Counted from the stretch's first letter, positions 25,376 to 34,976 are shown. The stretch: DNA of 64,000 bases from CAKZNE01 sp963976435 (GCA_963976435.1 CAXBKQ010000018.1:22354-86353); one strand, 5' to 3'. Notes: generated by a model not told the origin, from the letters alone. Made by a program: numbers and translations.

Positions 25376-26797
25376 TTAATGAATTTCGCTAATTTTCAAC
25401 ATATTGGTAGTACCTCTATTCTGTAAAGGCATACTGGCTATTTTTATAACCAAATCACCTTCGCTTACAATATTTTTATTCTTAACAATTTGTTTTATTT
25501 CTTCAAAGGTGGAGTCTGTACTCTCCATTTTATCATAATAAAAACCTCTTACCCCCCAAATTAAACTAAGCATATTTAGGATGGAGCGGTTTGCTGTAAA
25601 AACGATAATGTTTGTTTTTGGTCTGTGTGAAGATATTTTAAAACCAGTATAGCCGCTAAAGGTCATGGTTAAAATTGCGCTGGCTCCAACCTGATCCGCT
25701 ATTTTACTGGCATTATAACAGATGGAATCAGTAATAAACCTATCGCTTTTATATTTTGGAGGGTTTTCACTTTCTGTCTGAACCTGGCCACTTTCCTCAA
25801 CATGGGCTACAATTTTAGACATGGCTTCTATTACGCTTAATGGGTATTTCCCAACTGAGGTTTCTCCACTTAACATCACTGCATCTGCACCGTCCAAAAC
25901 GGAATTAGCAACGTCATTCACTTCGGCTCTGGTTGGAGACATACTTTCAATCATACTCTCCATCATTTGAGTGGCAATTACCACTGGGCGGGCCATTTTA
26001 TGACATTTATTAACAATCATCTTTTGGATTAAGGGTACACCTTGCATCGGCACCTCCACTCCTAAATCCCCTCGTGCCACCATAATAGCATCCGTAGCTT
26101 CAATAATTTCATCGATTTCAATTACAGCTTCAGGCTTTTCGATTTTTGAAATAATTCGGCAGGATGCGTTTGCTTCTTCTATATAAGCTCTTAATTCTTT
26201 TACATCATCTGCGCTACGAACAAAGGATAGCCCAATCCATTCTACATTGTGCTTAAGGGCTATTTTTAAATCTGCTAAATCCTTTGGGGTAAGACAGGGA
26301 AGAGAAACTTTGGTATTAGGAAGGTTTACCCCTTTTTTAGACTTTAAAGGCCCACCTTGGATTACCTTGGTTTTTACCTCTTTTCCATCAGTTTCTAATA
26401 CTTCCGTAACCAACTTACCATCATCCATTAAAACCCTTTCGCCAACTTTAACATCTTGTGCGAACTGGGTATAATTCATATACACTTTTTTGGAGTTTCC
26501 AATTTCATCAACTGGAGAAAAATAAAGAGTGTCACCAATTTGAAGTTCGGCACCTTCTTCCACCACACCAATTCTAAGTTTAGGACCTTGTAAATCTGCA
26601 AGAATGGCTGTATTGCCATCATTTTCCACATTTAATTCTCTTACAATGCGAATGAGCTCTTCGGCATCTTCATGATTGCTATGTGAAAAGTTTATTCTAA
26701 ATACATTCACCCCTGCCTCGATGAGTTTTTGCATCATCTCCTTGTTACCAGAGGCTGGACCTAAAGTGGCTACTATTTTAGTTTTGTTGATGGGCAT
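25376..26797 (-). CDS. pyk: Pyruvate kinase
   Basis: Final glycolytic enzyme, PEP plus ADP to pyruvate plus ATP. It has 473 residues from ATG 26797. Signatures: TKIVATLGPAS at the N-terminus, VFRINFSH, the active-site segment IISKIEKPEAV, MVARGDLGVE and ATQMMESM. The C-terminal regulatory domain ends at TTNMLKISEIH. The gene lies in the conserved flavobacterial order acpP-fabF-rnc-IPExxxVDY-pyk, all on the minus strand with gaps of 0 to about 10 bp, so it is probably part of one long transcript. Confidence 0.97.
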   Translation of the reverse strand: MPINKTKIVATLGPASGNKEMMQKLIEAGVNVFRINFSHSNHEDAEELIRIVRELNVENDGNTAILADLQGPKLRIGVVEEGAELQIGDTLYFSPVDEIGNSKKVYMNYTQFAQDVKVGERVLMDDGKLVTEVLETDGKEVKTKVIQGGPLKSKKGVNLPNTKVSLPCLTPKDLADLKIALKHNVEWIGLSFVRSADDVKELRAYIEEANASCRIISKIEKPEAVIEIDEIIEATDAIMVARGDLGVEVPMQGVPLIQKMIVNKCHKMARPVVIATQMMESMIESMSPTRAEVNDVANSVLDGADAVMLSGETSVGKYPLSVIEAMSKIVAHVEESGQVQTESENPPKYKSDRFITDSICYNASKIADQVGASAILTMTFSGYTGFKISSHRPKTNIIVFTANRSILNMLSLIWGVRGFYYDKMESTDSTFEEIKQIVKNKNIVSEGDLVIKIASMPLQNRGTTNMLKISEIH

Positions 26798-26807
26798 CAA
26801 AAATGTT

Positions 26808-27299
26808 TTATGTAATTAATAGGTTATCAATATTTCTAGTCTTTTCAAGATCTATTTTTTGAAAGGTGCTAACGTAGGAAAGTACCTTTAACTGATGGTT
26901 AATATTTTTATTTAAGCTGGAGTTTTCTTCACCATAGTAGCCAATAAAAAAGTCAATTATTTTTAAACTGGAAACCAAAGGAAGGCCTGAAACTATCCTA
27001 GATTCCAGTATTTCACCTGCCATACTTTCTGCATTCTCCTCATAAACAACAGGGTTTTTATTGGCTGTAAGGAACCAATTAACACCTTTTTTCACATCTT
27101 CATATTCAAAATTTGAATAGTAAAGAAGCGTATTTTTATAATGGTAGGGTTTGTCAATTTTTGATCGCTGCAAACTTAGATCCAAGCCCTGGTTTATAAA
27201 ATAGGCCAATCGATATGCGGGCAATGTAGAAACTAGCCCAAAGATAACTACATCTTCGTGATAAAATGTACTTTCGAGCTTAAGTTTTTGCAATGCCAT
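26808..27299 (-). CDS. IPExxxVDY-type family protein
   Basis: ATG 27299 starts one base after the rnc stop and gives a 163-residue protein; the longer frame upstream overlaps rnc and is not needed. The product shows the pattern of the small family encoded between rnc and pyk in Flavobacteriia: FGLVSTLPAYRLAYFINQGLDL near residue 20, and a C-terminal KIIDFFIGYYG segment where the named IPExxxVDY motif lies in other members. The literal IPE residues are not present here. Function is unknown; location between RNase III and pyruvate kinase is the strongest evidence. Confidence 0.72.
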   Translation of the reverse strand: MALQKLKLESTFYHEDVVIFGLVSTLPAYRLAYFINQGLDLSLQRSKIDKPYHYKNTLLYYSNFEYEDVKKGVNWFLTANKNPVVYEENAESMAGEILESRIVSGLPLVSSLKIIDFFIGYYGEENSSLNKNINHQLKVLSYVSTFQKIDLEKTRNIDNLLIT

Positions 27300-27300
27300 T

Positions 27301-28020
27301 TTATTGAACAAGTTTTTTCCAGGCTGTTTTTGCCGCTTCTTCTTCTGCTCTTTTTTTGCTAGAGCCACCACCTCTGCTTATTATTTTTCCATCGTGTAAA
27401 ACACAAATCTCATATTTTCTGGCATGGCTTTCACCCCAACAGCCGGTCATTTTAAAAGAAATAAACTCTTTGTTTTTTTGCCCCCATTCTAATAACGCTC
27501 CTTTGTGGCTGCTAATTCTTTTTTCCAGGCTTTGCAAATCAAGCTCCAGAGTTAGTAGTTTTTCAACAATAAACTTCTGACAGCTTTTGTAGCCTAAATC
27601 AATATAAAGTGCACCAATTAAAGCCTCCATAGCATCACCGTTGATGGATTTAGCTTGAGTTTTGCCTGTGGTCTTTTTAACAATTAACTTATGTAAGCCT
27701 ATGTTTACAGCCAAGCTGTTAAGGTTTTTTCGGCTTACAATTTTGCTCCTCATATTGGTAAGAAAACCCTCTCCGGCCTTGGGGTATTTCTGATATAAAT
27801 AATCAGCGACCACAGCACCTAAAATGGCATCACCAAGGAATTCTAACCTTTGATTATTGAGTTTTGTTCCTTGCCATTTTTGGGAAGCCGAACTATGTCT
27901 AAGAGCAAGTTTATAAGGTGCCGCTTTTTTGGGTAGGGAGCCGGTAAGTTTTTCAATTTCAAAAAAAAAGTTCCCATCCTTTTTGAGGAGGGAACTTAAT
28001 TTTTTTATCCAATAATTCAT
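27301..28020 (-). CDS. rnc: Ribonuclease III
   Basis: Double-stranded RNA endonuclease for rRNA processing, 239 residues. The RNase III signature NNQRLEFLGDAILGAVV is intact. The second acidic cluster is in NGDAMEALIGALYIDLGY, and the dsRNA-binding domain occupies about residues 170-238 (SHKGALLEWGQK through RGGGSSKKRAEEEAA). The stop is followed by one base and then the next start; the start lies directly after the fabF stop. Dense spacing indicates one operon from acpP or fabF to pyk. Confidence 0.96.
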   Translation of the reverse strand: MNYWIKKLSSLLKKDGNFFFEIEKLTGSLPKKAAPYKLALRHSSASQKWQGTKLNNQRLEFLGDAILGAVVADYLYQKYPKAGEGFLTNMRSKIVSRKNLNSLAVNIGLHKLIVKKTTGKTQAKSINGDAMEALIGALYIDLGYKSCQKFIVEKLLTLELDLQSLEKRISSHKGALLEWGQKNKEFISFKMTGCWGESHARKYEICVLHDGKIISRGGGSSKKRAEEEAAKTAWKKLVQ

Positions 28021-29271
28021 TTACTGGAGTTTCCTTACTAAAACGGAAGCATTATGCCCACCAAAACCAAAGGTGTTGCTAATAGCGCAATTAACCTCTC
28101 TTTTCTGTGCTGTTCCAAAAGTTAAATTCAATTTTGAATCAATATTCGGATCATCTGTGAAATGATTAATAGTAGGAGGAATAATTCCTTCCCTTACAGC
28201 CATAATGGCTGCAATAGTTTCAATGGCTCCTGCTGCACCTAATAAGTGTCCAGTCATAGACTTGGTGGAACTAATGTTCATTTTATAAGCATTATCTCCA
28301 AAAACGGCATCAATAGCCTTTAGTTCTGCTACATCTCCAAGAGGTGTAGAAGTACCGTGAACATTAATATAGTCTATATCAGAATTACTTAGACCAGCAT
28401 CTCTTAACACATTTTCCATTACCGCTTTGGCACCTAGGCCCTCAGGGTGAGGAGCTGTAATATGGTGGGCATCGGCAGACATACCACCACCGACAATTTC
28501 GGCATAGATTTTAGCACCGCGATTTTTGGCATGCTCATATTCTTCAAGAACAATACAAGCACCACCTTCTCCAAGAACAAAGCCATCTCTATCATTATCG
28601 AAAGGGCGACTAGCCGTTTCTGGACTATCGTTACGGGTACTTAAAGCGTGCATTGAGTTAAAACCACCAATTCCTGCTTCAGTAACTGCAGCTTCACTTC
28701 CTCCAGATATACAGGCATCCATCATACCCAAGCGGATATAATTGAAACCATCAATCAAGGCATTAGTTGAAGATGCACAAGCGGAAACGGTTGTAAAATT
28801 TGGACCTCTAAAGCCATATCTCATTGAAATATGACCAGGAGCAATGTCCGCAATCATTTTGGGAATAAAAAAGGGATTGAATCGAGGAGAACCATCACCT
28901 CTTACGTAATTTTTACTCTCCTGTAGGAAAGTGTCTAGTCCACCAATACCTGATCCCCAAATTACTCCAATTCGTGCCAAATCTACTTTGGCAGAATCCA
29001 AACCACTGTCTTTTACACCTTGTTCGGCTGCACCAACAGCCAACTGGCAAAAACGGTCCATTTTGCGTGCTTCTTTCCTGTCCATATAATCAACAGGATC
29101 AAAACCCTTTACTTCACAAGCAAATTGGGTTTTAAATTTTTCAGCATCAAATAAAGTAATTGGAGCAGCTCCACTCTTTCCAGCTATAAGAGCATTCCAA
29201 TAATCATCTAGATTATTGCCAAGTGGAGTAAGTGCACCAATTCCGGTTACAACTACCCTTTTTAACTCCAT
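28021..29271 (-). CDS. fabF: 3-oxoacyl-ACP synthase II
   Basis: Elongating ketoacyl-ACP synthase of type II fatty-acid synthesis. In 416 residues the catalytic triad is Cys165 (TVSACASS), His305 (VHGTSTPLGD) and His342 (TGHLLGAAG). It follows acpP, its substrate carrier, by 9 bp and precedes rnc by one base, the standard arrangement in Flavobacteriia. Confidence 0.97.
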   Translation of the reverse strand: MELKRVVVTGIGALTPLGNNLDDYWNALIAGKSGAAPITLFDAEKFKTQFACEVKGFDPVDYMDRKEARKMDRFCQLAVGAAEQGVKDSGLDSAKVDLARIGVIWGSGIGGLDTFLQESKNYVRGDGSPRFNPFFIPKMIADIAPGHISMRYGFRGPNFTTVSACASSTNALIDGFNYIRLGMMDACISGGSEAAVTEAGIGGFNSMHALSTRNDSPETASRPFDNDRDGFVLGEGGACIVLEEYEHAKNRGAKIYAEIVGGGMSADAHHITAPHPEGLGAKAVMENVLRDAGLSNSDIDYINVHGTSTPLGDVAELKAIDAVFGDNAYKMNISSTKSMTGHLLGAAGAIETIAAIMAVREGIIPPTINHFTDDPNIDSKLNLTFGTAQKREVNCAISNTFGFGGHNASVLVRKLQ

Positions 29272-29280
29272 AAAGTTTTT

Positions 29281-29517
29281 TTACTGTTTTGCTTCTGTAA
29301 TATAAGATACAGCATGTCCTACTGTAGCTATATTTTCAGCTTGATCATCTGGAATTTGAATATCAAATTCTTTTTCAAACTCCATAATAAGTTCAACGGT
29401 GTCTAATGAGTCTGCACCAAGATCGTTGGTGAAGCTTGCCTCGTTGGTTACTTCGTTTTCATCTACTCCAAGCTTATCTACGATAATTGCTTTTACTTTG
29501 GAAGCGATATCTGACAT
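29281..29517 (-). CDS. acpP: Acyl carrier protein
   Basis: A 78-residue acidic four-helix protein. The phosphopantetheine attachment site is Ser37 in GADSLDTVELIMEFEKEF. It is the first gene of the acpP-fabF-rnc-IPExxxVDY-pyk series on the minus strand. Upstream on that strand, about 30 bp before the ATG, there is a TACTTTCTTTG stretch that may hold the -7 element. It is divergent from purN. Confidence 0.97.
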   Translation of the reverse strand: MSDIASKVKAIIVDKLGVDENEVTNEASFTNDLGADSLDTVELIMEFEKEFDIQIPDDQAENIATVGHAVSYITEAKQ

Positions 29518-29656
29518 GTTTTTGTTTTTAAAATTAATTCGGCTGCAAAGAAAGTAAATTTATCAAAAATCAAACAAAAAACTAACTTCGCAGAATCTTA
29601 ATTATATTCACTAGTAATAAAATGCGACTTCTAATAAGCGAACTCCTTTCAAAATT

Positions 29657-30226
29657 ATGAAACGAATTGCCATTTTTGCCTCTGGATCCGGCTCTAATGC
29701 TGAGAACCTGGTTAAACACTTTGAAGACAATGACCACGCAGTGGTAAGCCAAATTTTTTGCAATAACCCAAAAGCAGGTGTCTTAGACCGAGCCCGAAAG
29801 CTTGGAATTAGGTTTTTAGTTTTCAACAATAGCGATCTTGAAAGCGGATTTCTACTTGAAAAACTAAAAAGTGGAAAGATTGACCTTATTGTTTTAGCAG
29901 GTTTTTTAAAAAAAATTCCTACTTCTTTAATTGAAGCCTACGAAAATAGAATTGTAAATATTCACCCTTCATTGCTTCCAGATTATGGAGGTGAAGGAAT
30001 GTATGGTATTCACGTTCATCGTGCTGTGGTTGAAAACGAGGAGGAAGAAACAGGTATCACCATTCACTATGTTTCTGAGGAATATGATGAAGGGGAAATT
30101 ATTTTTCAAGAATCTGTAGAAGTAGATTATGAAGATAGCCCCGAAGATGTGCAATATAAGGTGCAACAACTGGAGTATAAGCACTTCCCAGAAGTGGTAG
30201 AGTATATTTTAAAAGATCTTGATTGA
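29657..30226 (+). CDS. purN: Phosphoribosylglycinamide formyltransferase
   Basis: Folate-dependent GAR transformylase of purine synthesis, 189 residues. The phosphate loop IFASGSGSNAENL, the substrate segment IFCNNPKAGVLDRA, catalytic NIHPSLLP (Asn-His) and DEGEIIFQ (Asp) are all present. It uses 10-formyl-THF, linking it to folB in the same window. The TGA overlaps the TTG start of rnhA. Confidence 0.95.
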   Translation: MKRIAIFASGSGSNAENLVKHFEDNDHAVVSQIFCNNPKAGVLDRARKLGIRFLVFNNSDLESGFLLEKLKSGKIDLIVLAGFLKKIPTSLIEAYENRIVNIHPSLLPDYGGEGMYGIHVHRAVVENEEEETGITIHYVSEEYDEGEIIFQESVEVDYEDSPEDVQYKVQQLEYKHFPEVVEYILKDLD

Positions 30227-30684
30227 AAATTAATATTTACACCGACGGTGCGGCGAGGGGAAACCCCGGCCCAGGAGGTTATGGTATTGTTTTAGAAAGT
30301 GGCTCCCACCGAAAAGAACTCAGCAAGGGATTTAGGCATACTACAAACAACAGGATGGAATTGCTTGCCGTAATTGATGCCCTTCGAGCTCTAAAGACCA
30401 AAAATGCCGAGGTTTTTATTTACTCCGATAGTAAATACGTTGTAGACACCATCAATAAAGGCTGGATTTTTGGCTGGGAAAAAAAAGGCTATAAAGGAAA
30501 AAAGAACCCCGACCTTTGGAAGCAATTCATTCAACTGCATCGCAGGTTTAAGCCCAAGTATATTTGGATAAAAGGCCATAATAATCATCCCCAAAACGAA
30601 AGATGTGATGAGCTGGCTGTTGCAGCATCATTTCAGCAAGAACTAGAAAAGGATGTTTTTTTTGAAAAACAAGAAGCGGATTAA
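30223..30684 (+). CDS. rnhA: Ribonuclease HI
   Basis: Degrades RNA in RNA-DNA hybrids. The 153-residue protein has the four acidic active-site positions: IYTDGAARGNPG (Asp), NNRMELLAVI (Glu), IYSDSKYVVD (Asp) and NERCDELA (Asp), plus the basic-protrusion GKKNPDLWK segment. Start is TTG at 30223, overlapping the purN stop as TTGA; KINIYTDGA begins at the second codon, so no later start is possible. Confidence 0.95.
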   Translation: MKINIYTDGAARGNPGPGGYGIVLESGSHRKELSKGFRHTTNNRMELLAVIDALRALKTKNAEVFIYSDSKYVVDTINKGWIFGWEKKGYKGKKNPDLWKQFIQLHRRFKPKYIWIKGHNNHPQNERCDELAVAASFQQELEKDVFFEKQEAD

Positions 30685-30700
30685 GCTCTACCCCAGTTTT

Positions 30701-31567
30701 CTACAGAGAAATATAATTTTTAGGATCAACAGGGTTGCCATCAAACCATAGTTCGAAATGCAAATGAGGACCTGTACTCAATTCTCCAGAGTTACCAATA
30801 ATGGCAATAGGCTCTCCAGATTTTACTATCTCCCCTTGCTTTTTAAGTAAGGAGGCATTGTGTTTATAAACAGAAATAAAGTTGTTGGAATGCTGAATTA
30901 ATAATACATGACCAGTTTCTACCGACCAATCCGCGAATATCACAATACCATCCTGGGTAGCCTTTACAACTTCGTTTTTATCAGCAACTATATCCACTCC
31001 AAAATGGGACTCCTTGGTGTCGAAATCGGAAGTAATAATGCCTTTTAATGGTGTGAAAAAGGACAAAGGGGTTGCTGATTCCTCGTCATTGATGGAGTTA
31101 ATATTAAATCGCTCTTCCTCCTCAACACTCTGTCTAAGCATACTTTCTTCAGGACTTATTTCTTTTGCAAGACGGGCCTTAATTACAGAATCACTTTGTA
31201 CCGTATCGGCAAAGTTGATGGGCGGTTTACCGGTAATTATATTTCTGATATTCGCCAAGTATTTTGCATTGTAAACCTTATACCGTTTTAAACTATCTGT
31301 AACTTCGGAAAGACTCCTGGCTTGTCTTTTTAATTCTGTACTAGAATATCCGGGAATATATTCCCGGATGCCCGTAAATGCAATTAGAAAAGTAGTGGCA
31401 GTAATCAAAATGAAAGCGCCAAATACTGCTACCAAAAAGACATTAAGCCTACTTAATTTTAAGGATAGCTTTTCTTCAAAAGTGTCATCATTAAGAACCA
31501 CTAAACGGTACTTGTTTCTAAGTTTCTTAATGATCTGTTTAGATTCTTTGGGTTTGTCCTCTGCCAT
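30701..31567 (-). CDS. Membrane-anchored M23 family endopeptidase
   Basis: ATG 31567 gives a 288-residue protein; a longer frame from 31606 lacks support. A cytoplasmic stretch of about 50 residues precedes one membrane helix (VFLVAVFGAFILITATTFLI), then a coiled coil of about 100 residues. The LytM/M23 domain follows with SHFGVDIVADKNEVV, GHVLLIQHSN and zinc-ligand HLHFELW. All expected zinc residues (His-x-Asp and His-x-His) are visible, so it should be an active peptidoglycan endopeptidase. It is divergent from porW-bactofilin. M23 peptidases and bactofilins work together in cell-shape control in several bacteria. Confidence 0.92.
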   Translation of the reverse strand: MAEDKPKESKQIIKKLRNKYRLVVLNDDTFEEKLSLKLSRLNVFLVAVFGAFILITATTFLIAFTGIREYIPGYSSTELKRQARSLSEVTDSLKRYKVYNAKYLANIRNIITGKPPINFADTVQSDSVIKARLAKEISPEESMLRQSVEEEERFNINSINDEESATPLSFFTPLKGIITSDFDTKESHFGVDIVADKNEVVKATQDGIVIFADWSVETGHVLLIQHSNNFISVYKHNASLLKKQGEIVKSGEPIAIIGNSGELSTGPHLHFELWFDGNPVDPKNYISL

Positions 31568-31721
31568 TGCTTCGCAAATATCGCAATTCCTATTTATAGA
31601 AGGCAAAAAAACAATTCTCGCTTCGGAGGACTATTTTATTTTTGAAAACCTGTTTTAAGGAATAGGAGTTTTTTAAGAGCTTAAAATTTAACAAAGTCAG
31701 GATAGGCATTCTTTTTTATAA

Positions 31722-31729
31722 TATTTTTG
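31722..31729 (+). promoter_or_regulatory. -7 promoter element for porW and downstream genes
   Basis: TATTTTTG followed by CC matches TAnnTTTG and lies 44 bp upstream of the GTG start of porW. Confidence 0.4.
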
Positions 31730-31772
31730 CCACTTTTCTGTTATCAGAGCCTATTTGCTTCATATTTGCACA

Positions 31773-34373
31773 GTGAAAAAAACACATCTTCACATATTTT
31801 TATTGGCCATTGGCCTACTCTTTATTGCCTCTTGTAAAAGAACAAAAGACACTTTTACTAGTAGGACTTATCACAATATGGTATCTAAGTTTAATCCACT
31901 TTTTAATGGTGAGCAAGCCTTATTAAAAGCGGAGAACAGCATGAAGCTCCAGCATAAGGACAATTTTGAAGAAATTTTACCAGTTTATAAAATCGGCGAT
32001 GAACAATTAATAAGCTCTTTAAAGCCTGATTTAGATAAAGCCATAGAAAAGGGATCCAAGGTTATTCAGGGTCATTCCATGCTGATTAAAAACAGCCAAA
32101 AAAACAAGTATATAGATAATTGCTACGTTTTAATTGGAAAGTCGAGATTTTACCAAAGGGATTATTTAAAAGCCTTGGAAACCTTCAATTTTGTTTTGCT
32201 GGAATACCCTAAAGAAGAAGCCGTTTACGAAGCTAAAATGTGGGCAGCAAAATGCAAAACAGCCCTAGGAAACACTCTTGCCGCTAAAGAGGATTTTGAA
32301 AATATCTACAGGGAAAAAAAGGTAGACAAAAAATTAAAGGCCGATATTTTTGCTAGCTATGCCCAGTTAGAAATAAACGAAAGGAGATATAAGCCAGCCT
32401 ACCAATTATTGCAACAAGCGATCAACCATAGCAGAAGTAAAAGCCAAAGAATAAGGTGGTTGTTTATTTGTGGTCAGCTGCAAGCTCGTTTGGGAAATGA
32501 TTTTGAAGCTAGAGAAATATTTGGAGAGGTAATTAAAAAGGGACCTCCCTACGCATTGCTATTTCAAGCCCAATTAAATAGAGCAAGAAATTTTGATGAA
32601 GAGTTAAACGACCGATCTAAGGCCTTCGACGAACTGGAAGACATGCTAAAGGATGATAAAAATTACGATAATCGTGATCAAATTTATTATGCCATGGCTG
32701 AGATTGCGGAAAAATTAGAAGAGGAGGATTTGATGGAAGAGTATTTAAAAAAATCTATTAAATCCTTCACAGTAAACAATAAGCAAAAGTCTTTAAGCTA
32801 TCTAAAACTCGCAGAACTTAAATTTACCAATAGAGAATATGTTGTAGCGGAAGCGTATTTCGATAGCACCTTTAAGTCTATGGACGCCAGCGACCCTCGT
32901 TATGCTGTAATTCAAAAAAGAAAAACCAGCTTAGGAGAATTGGTAAAAAATTTAGACATAATAAATTTGGAAGATAGTCTTCAAATCCTTGCCCAGATGA
33001 GTGAATCTGAAAGAACACTTAAAATTCAAAGGCAAATTGAAAAACTAAAAGAAGAAGATGCGGCAAAAAAGGAAGCAGAATTTAGAGGGAATGACTTTGC
33101 CAATTTAAACGGAGCTACAAATAGTGGGATTAACACCGGTGGCCCAACAGCTCCCGGAGGAGGTGCTCAATGGTATTTTTATAATACAAATATCAGATCC
33201 ATTGGAATAAGAGATTTCACCAACAAATTTGGAGACCGAAAATTAGAGGATAACTGGAGGCGTAAAAACAAAGAAAGGATTGCGGACATTGTTTCAAATG
33301 AAGGGGAAGAAGAGGCAGATAGCAGCTCTTTGGATGCTGAGTCCTCTGATAAATATGCCATTGAAAATTTTACCAAAAACATTCCCCTAGACCCGGAAGC
33401 CCTGGCTGCAAGCAATGAAAAAATAATTGAGGCTTACCAAAACTGTGGAAGAATATATAAAGATGAACTAGAAGATTTAAAAGCGGCTGTTGAATCCTTA
33501 GAAGAATTATTGGGTAGATATGATAATTTCAAAACAAGGACAAGAGTTTGGTATACCCTTTATAGAATTTATGTTCGCCTAGGAGAAGACGGAGATAAAG
33601 AGAAATATAAAAAGCTAATTCTAGAAAATGATCCTGATTCTGAATATGCCTATCTGATTTTAAATGAAGGAAAGGAAATTGAAAACACCAAAGGATCTGA
33701 AGCCAAAAAGGATTACGCAGAGGCTTATGAGGCCTATAATTCCAAAAGTTATACAAAATCATTTTCCTTAGCCGAAGCGGGAATAAGCAATCACCCGGAG
33801 TCGAAATTACTGGCTAAATTCCACCTATTAAAATCTTTTAGCCTTGCGAAACTTGGCAAAAAAGATGAATTCGTATCCAATTTAAAACAAGTAATCGCTC
33901 TCTATCCCGAAACAGAAGAGGCTACAGAAGCGATAGCAATATTGTCACAGATAGAAGAGGCCGAAGACCCTGGAGATATTGAAGAGGAAGAAGGTCCGAA
34001 TACACCTTATGAACTCAGCAAAAACATAGAACATAAATATGTTGTTGTGGTTCCCAATGATGGAGCAGCCGTAAATAAACTTAGAATAAGCTTAAGCGAT
34101 TTTAATAAAAAGTATTTTTCATCCACAAAGCTCAATACCAAAAGCTTATTAATGGGTTCGGAGTTTCAAATTATTATAATTGGAAATTTTAAAAATGCCA
34201 AAGAGGCGATGAACTTTTATAGAAACCTAGTTTCCCAAAAAGTGATAGAAAAGCAAATGGATAAATCGAGTTTTGAGCATTTTGTAATTTCGTCCGACAA
34301 TTTCCCAAAATTTTATACCACCAAAAAAGTGGAAGAATACTTAAAATATTTTGAAACCAATTATTTAAAATGA
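31773..34373 (+). CDS. porW: T9SS/gliding-associated TPR lipoprotein PorW/SprE
   Basis: PorW (SprE) is a periplasmic TPR lipoprotein required for type IX secretion and gliding. GTG 31773 is the likely start, giving a lipoprotein signal ending in LLFIASC; a TTG at 31755 would add six residues. The mature N-terminus has TSRTYHNMVSKFNPLFNGEQAL, a hallmark of the family. TPR arrays cover about residues 100-430 and 530-730, separated by a low-complexity Gly-rich linker (GINTGGPTAPGGG). A SPOR/PorW C-terminal region ends the 866-residue protein. Its last 4 bp overlap the bactofilin gene. It fits the two T9SS-sorted proteins later in this window. Confidence 0.88.
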   Translation: MKKTHLHIFLLAIGLLFIASCKRTKDTFTSRTYHNMVSKFNPLFNGEQALLKAENSMKLQHKDNFEEILPVYKIGDEQLISSLKPDLDKAIEKGSKVIQGHSMLIKNSQKNKYIDNCYVLIGKSRFYQRDYLKALETFNFVLLEYPKEEAVYEAKMWAAKCKTALGNTLAAKEDFENIYREKKVDKKLKADIFASYAQLEINERRYKPAYQLLQQAINHSRSKSQRIRWLFICGQLQARLGNDFEAREIFGEVIKKGPPYALLFQAQLNRARNFDEELNDRSKAFDELEDMLKDDKNYDNRDQIYYAMAEIAEKLEEEDLMEEYLKKSIKSFTVNNKQKSLSYLKLAELKFTNREYVVAEAYFDSTFKSMDASDPRYAVIQKRKTSLGELVKNLDIINLEDSLQILAQMSESERTLKIQRQIEKLKEEDAAKKEAEFRGNDFANLNGATNSGINTGGPTAPGGGAQWYFYNTNIRSIGIRDFTNKFGDRKLEDNWRRKNKERIADIVSNEGEEEADSSSLDAESSDKYAIENFTKNIPLDPEALAASNEKIIEAYQNCGRIYKDELEDLKAAVESLEELLGRYDNFKTRTRVWYTLYRIYVRLGEDGDKEKYKKLILENDPDSEYAYLILNEGKEIENTKGSEAKKDYAEAYEAYNSKSYTKSFSLAEAGISNHPESKLLAKFHLLKSFSLAKLGKKDEFVSNLKQVIALYPETEEATEAIAILSQIEEAEDPGDIEEEEGPNTPYELSKNIEHKYVVVVPNDGAAVNKLRISLSDFNKKYFSSTKLNTKSLLMGSEFQIIIIGNFKNAKEAMNFYRNLVSQKVIEKQMDKSSFEHFVISSDNFPKFYTTKKVEEYLKYFETNYLK

Positions 34374-34786
34374 TGAAAAAGAAGGGAGGACCAGAATTAA
34401 ACCAAGCGAGCAATAGAATTCTTGCAGGAACTTCTATTGATGGAGAGATTCACTCGAATGGAGATTTCCGTGTTGATGGAAAAATAAAAGGTAAAATTGA
34501 AATAACTGGAAAGCTTGTTATCGGCGAAAATGGCCATGTAGATGGTGAGATAATTTGCGCTCATGCAACTATTTCTGGATCTTTTAAAGGGCGCTTAGAA
34601 GTAAGTGAATTGCTGAGTTTAAGAGAACAAGCAAAAGTACATGGTGATGTGATCACCAATAAATTATCAATTGAATCTGGAGCAGAATTTACAGGCTCTT
34701 GTAATATGGGAGCAGTAGTTCGCGAGATGTCTAATGATGAAGGAAGCAAAGAATCCAGAAGAGAAAAAGAACAAGCAAGGGCTTAA
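34370..34786 (+). CDS. Bactofilin (polymer-forming cytoskeletal protein)
   Basis: The 138-residue protein is a right-handed beta-helix of bactofilin type. The core begins at NRILAGTSIDGEIHSNGDFRV, continues through short repeats (VDGKIKG, ITGKLVIGENG, VDGEIICAHATISGSF), and is followed by a charged tail. Bactofilins assemble without nucleotide into membrane-associated filaments that localise peptidoglycan enzymes. It overlaps porW by 4 bp (ATGA) and atpZ by 53 bp, and sits opposite the M23 peptidase. The order porW-bactofilin-atpZ is one transcription unit by spacing. Confidence 0.92.
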   Translation: MMKKKGGPELNQASNRILAGTSIDGEIHSNGDFRVDGKIKGKIEITGKLVIGENGHVDGEIICAHATISGSFKGRLEVSELLSLREQAKVHGDVITNKLSIESGAEFTGSCNMGAVVREMSNDEGSKESRREKEQARA

Positions 34787-34976
34787 GTCCTATGTTCAGT
34801 TTTCCAGCATTGCCATTCAGATGGGTGCCACTATTTTTGCAGGAGCCTATTTAGGGAAATATCTAGATCAAAAATATGACCTAGAGGAAAAGTGGTTTAC
34901 CATCGGACTCACCTTAGCTTCTGTTGGGCTTTCACTTTTTAATGTCCTTCGCCAAGTAAACCGATTGAATAAATAA
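34734..34976 (+). CDS. atpZ: AtpZ/AtpI-like ATP synthase accessory protein
   Basis: An 80-residue protein with a charged N-terminus and two membrane helices (SSIAIQMGATIFAGAYLGKYLD and WFTIGLTLASVGLSLFNVLR). The GAYLGKYLD segment is the AtpZ/AtpI signature. AtpZ/AtpI proteins precede F-ATPase operons and are linked to Mg/Ca uptake and c-ring assembly. It overlaps the bactofilin gene out of frame by 53 bp; adjacent ATGs at 34734 and 34737 are both possible starts. Confidence 0.85.
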   Translation: MMKEAKNPEEKKNKQGLKSYVQFSSIAIQMGATIFAGAYLGKYLDQKYDLEEKWFTIGLTLASVGLSLFNVLRQVNRLNK

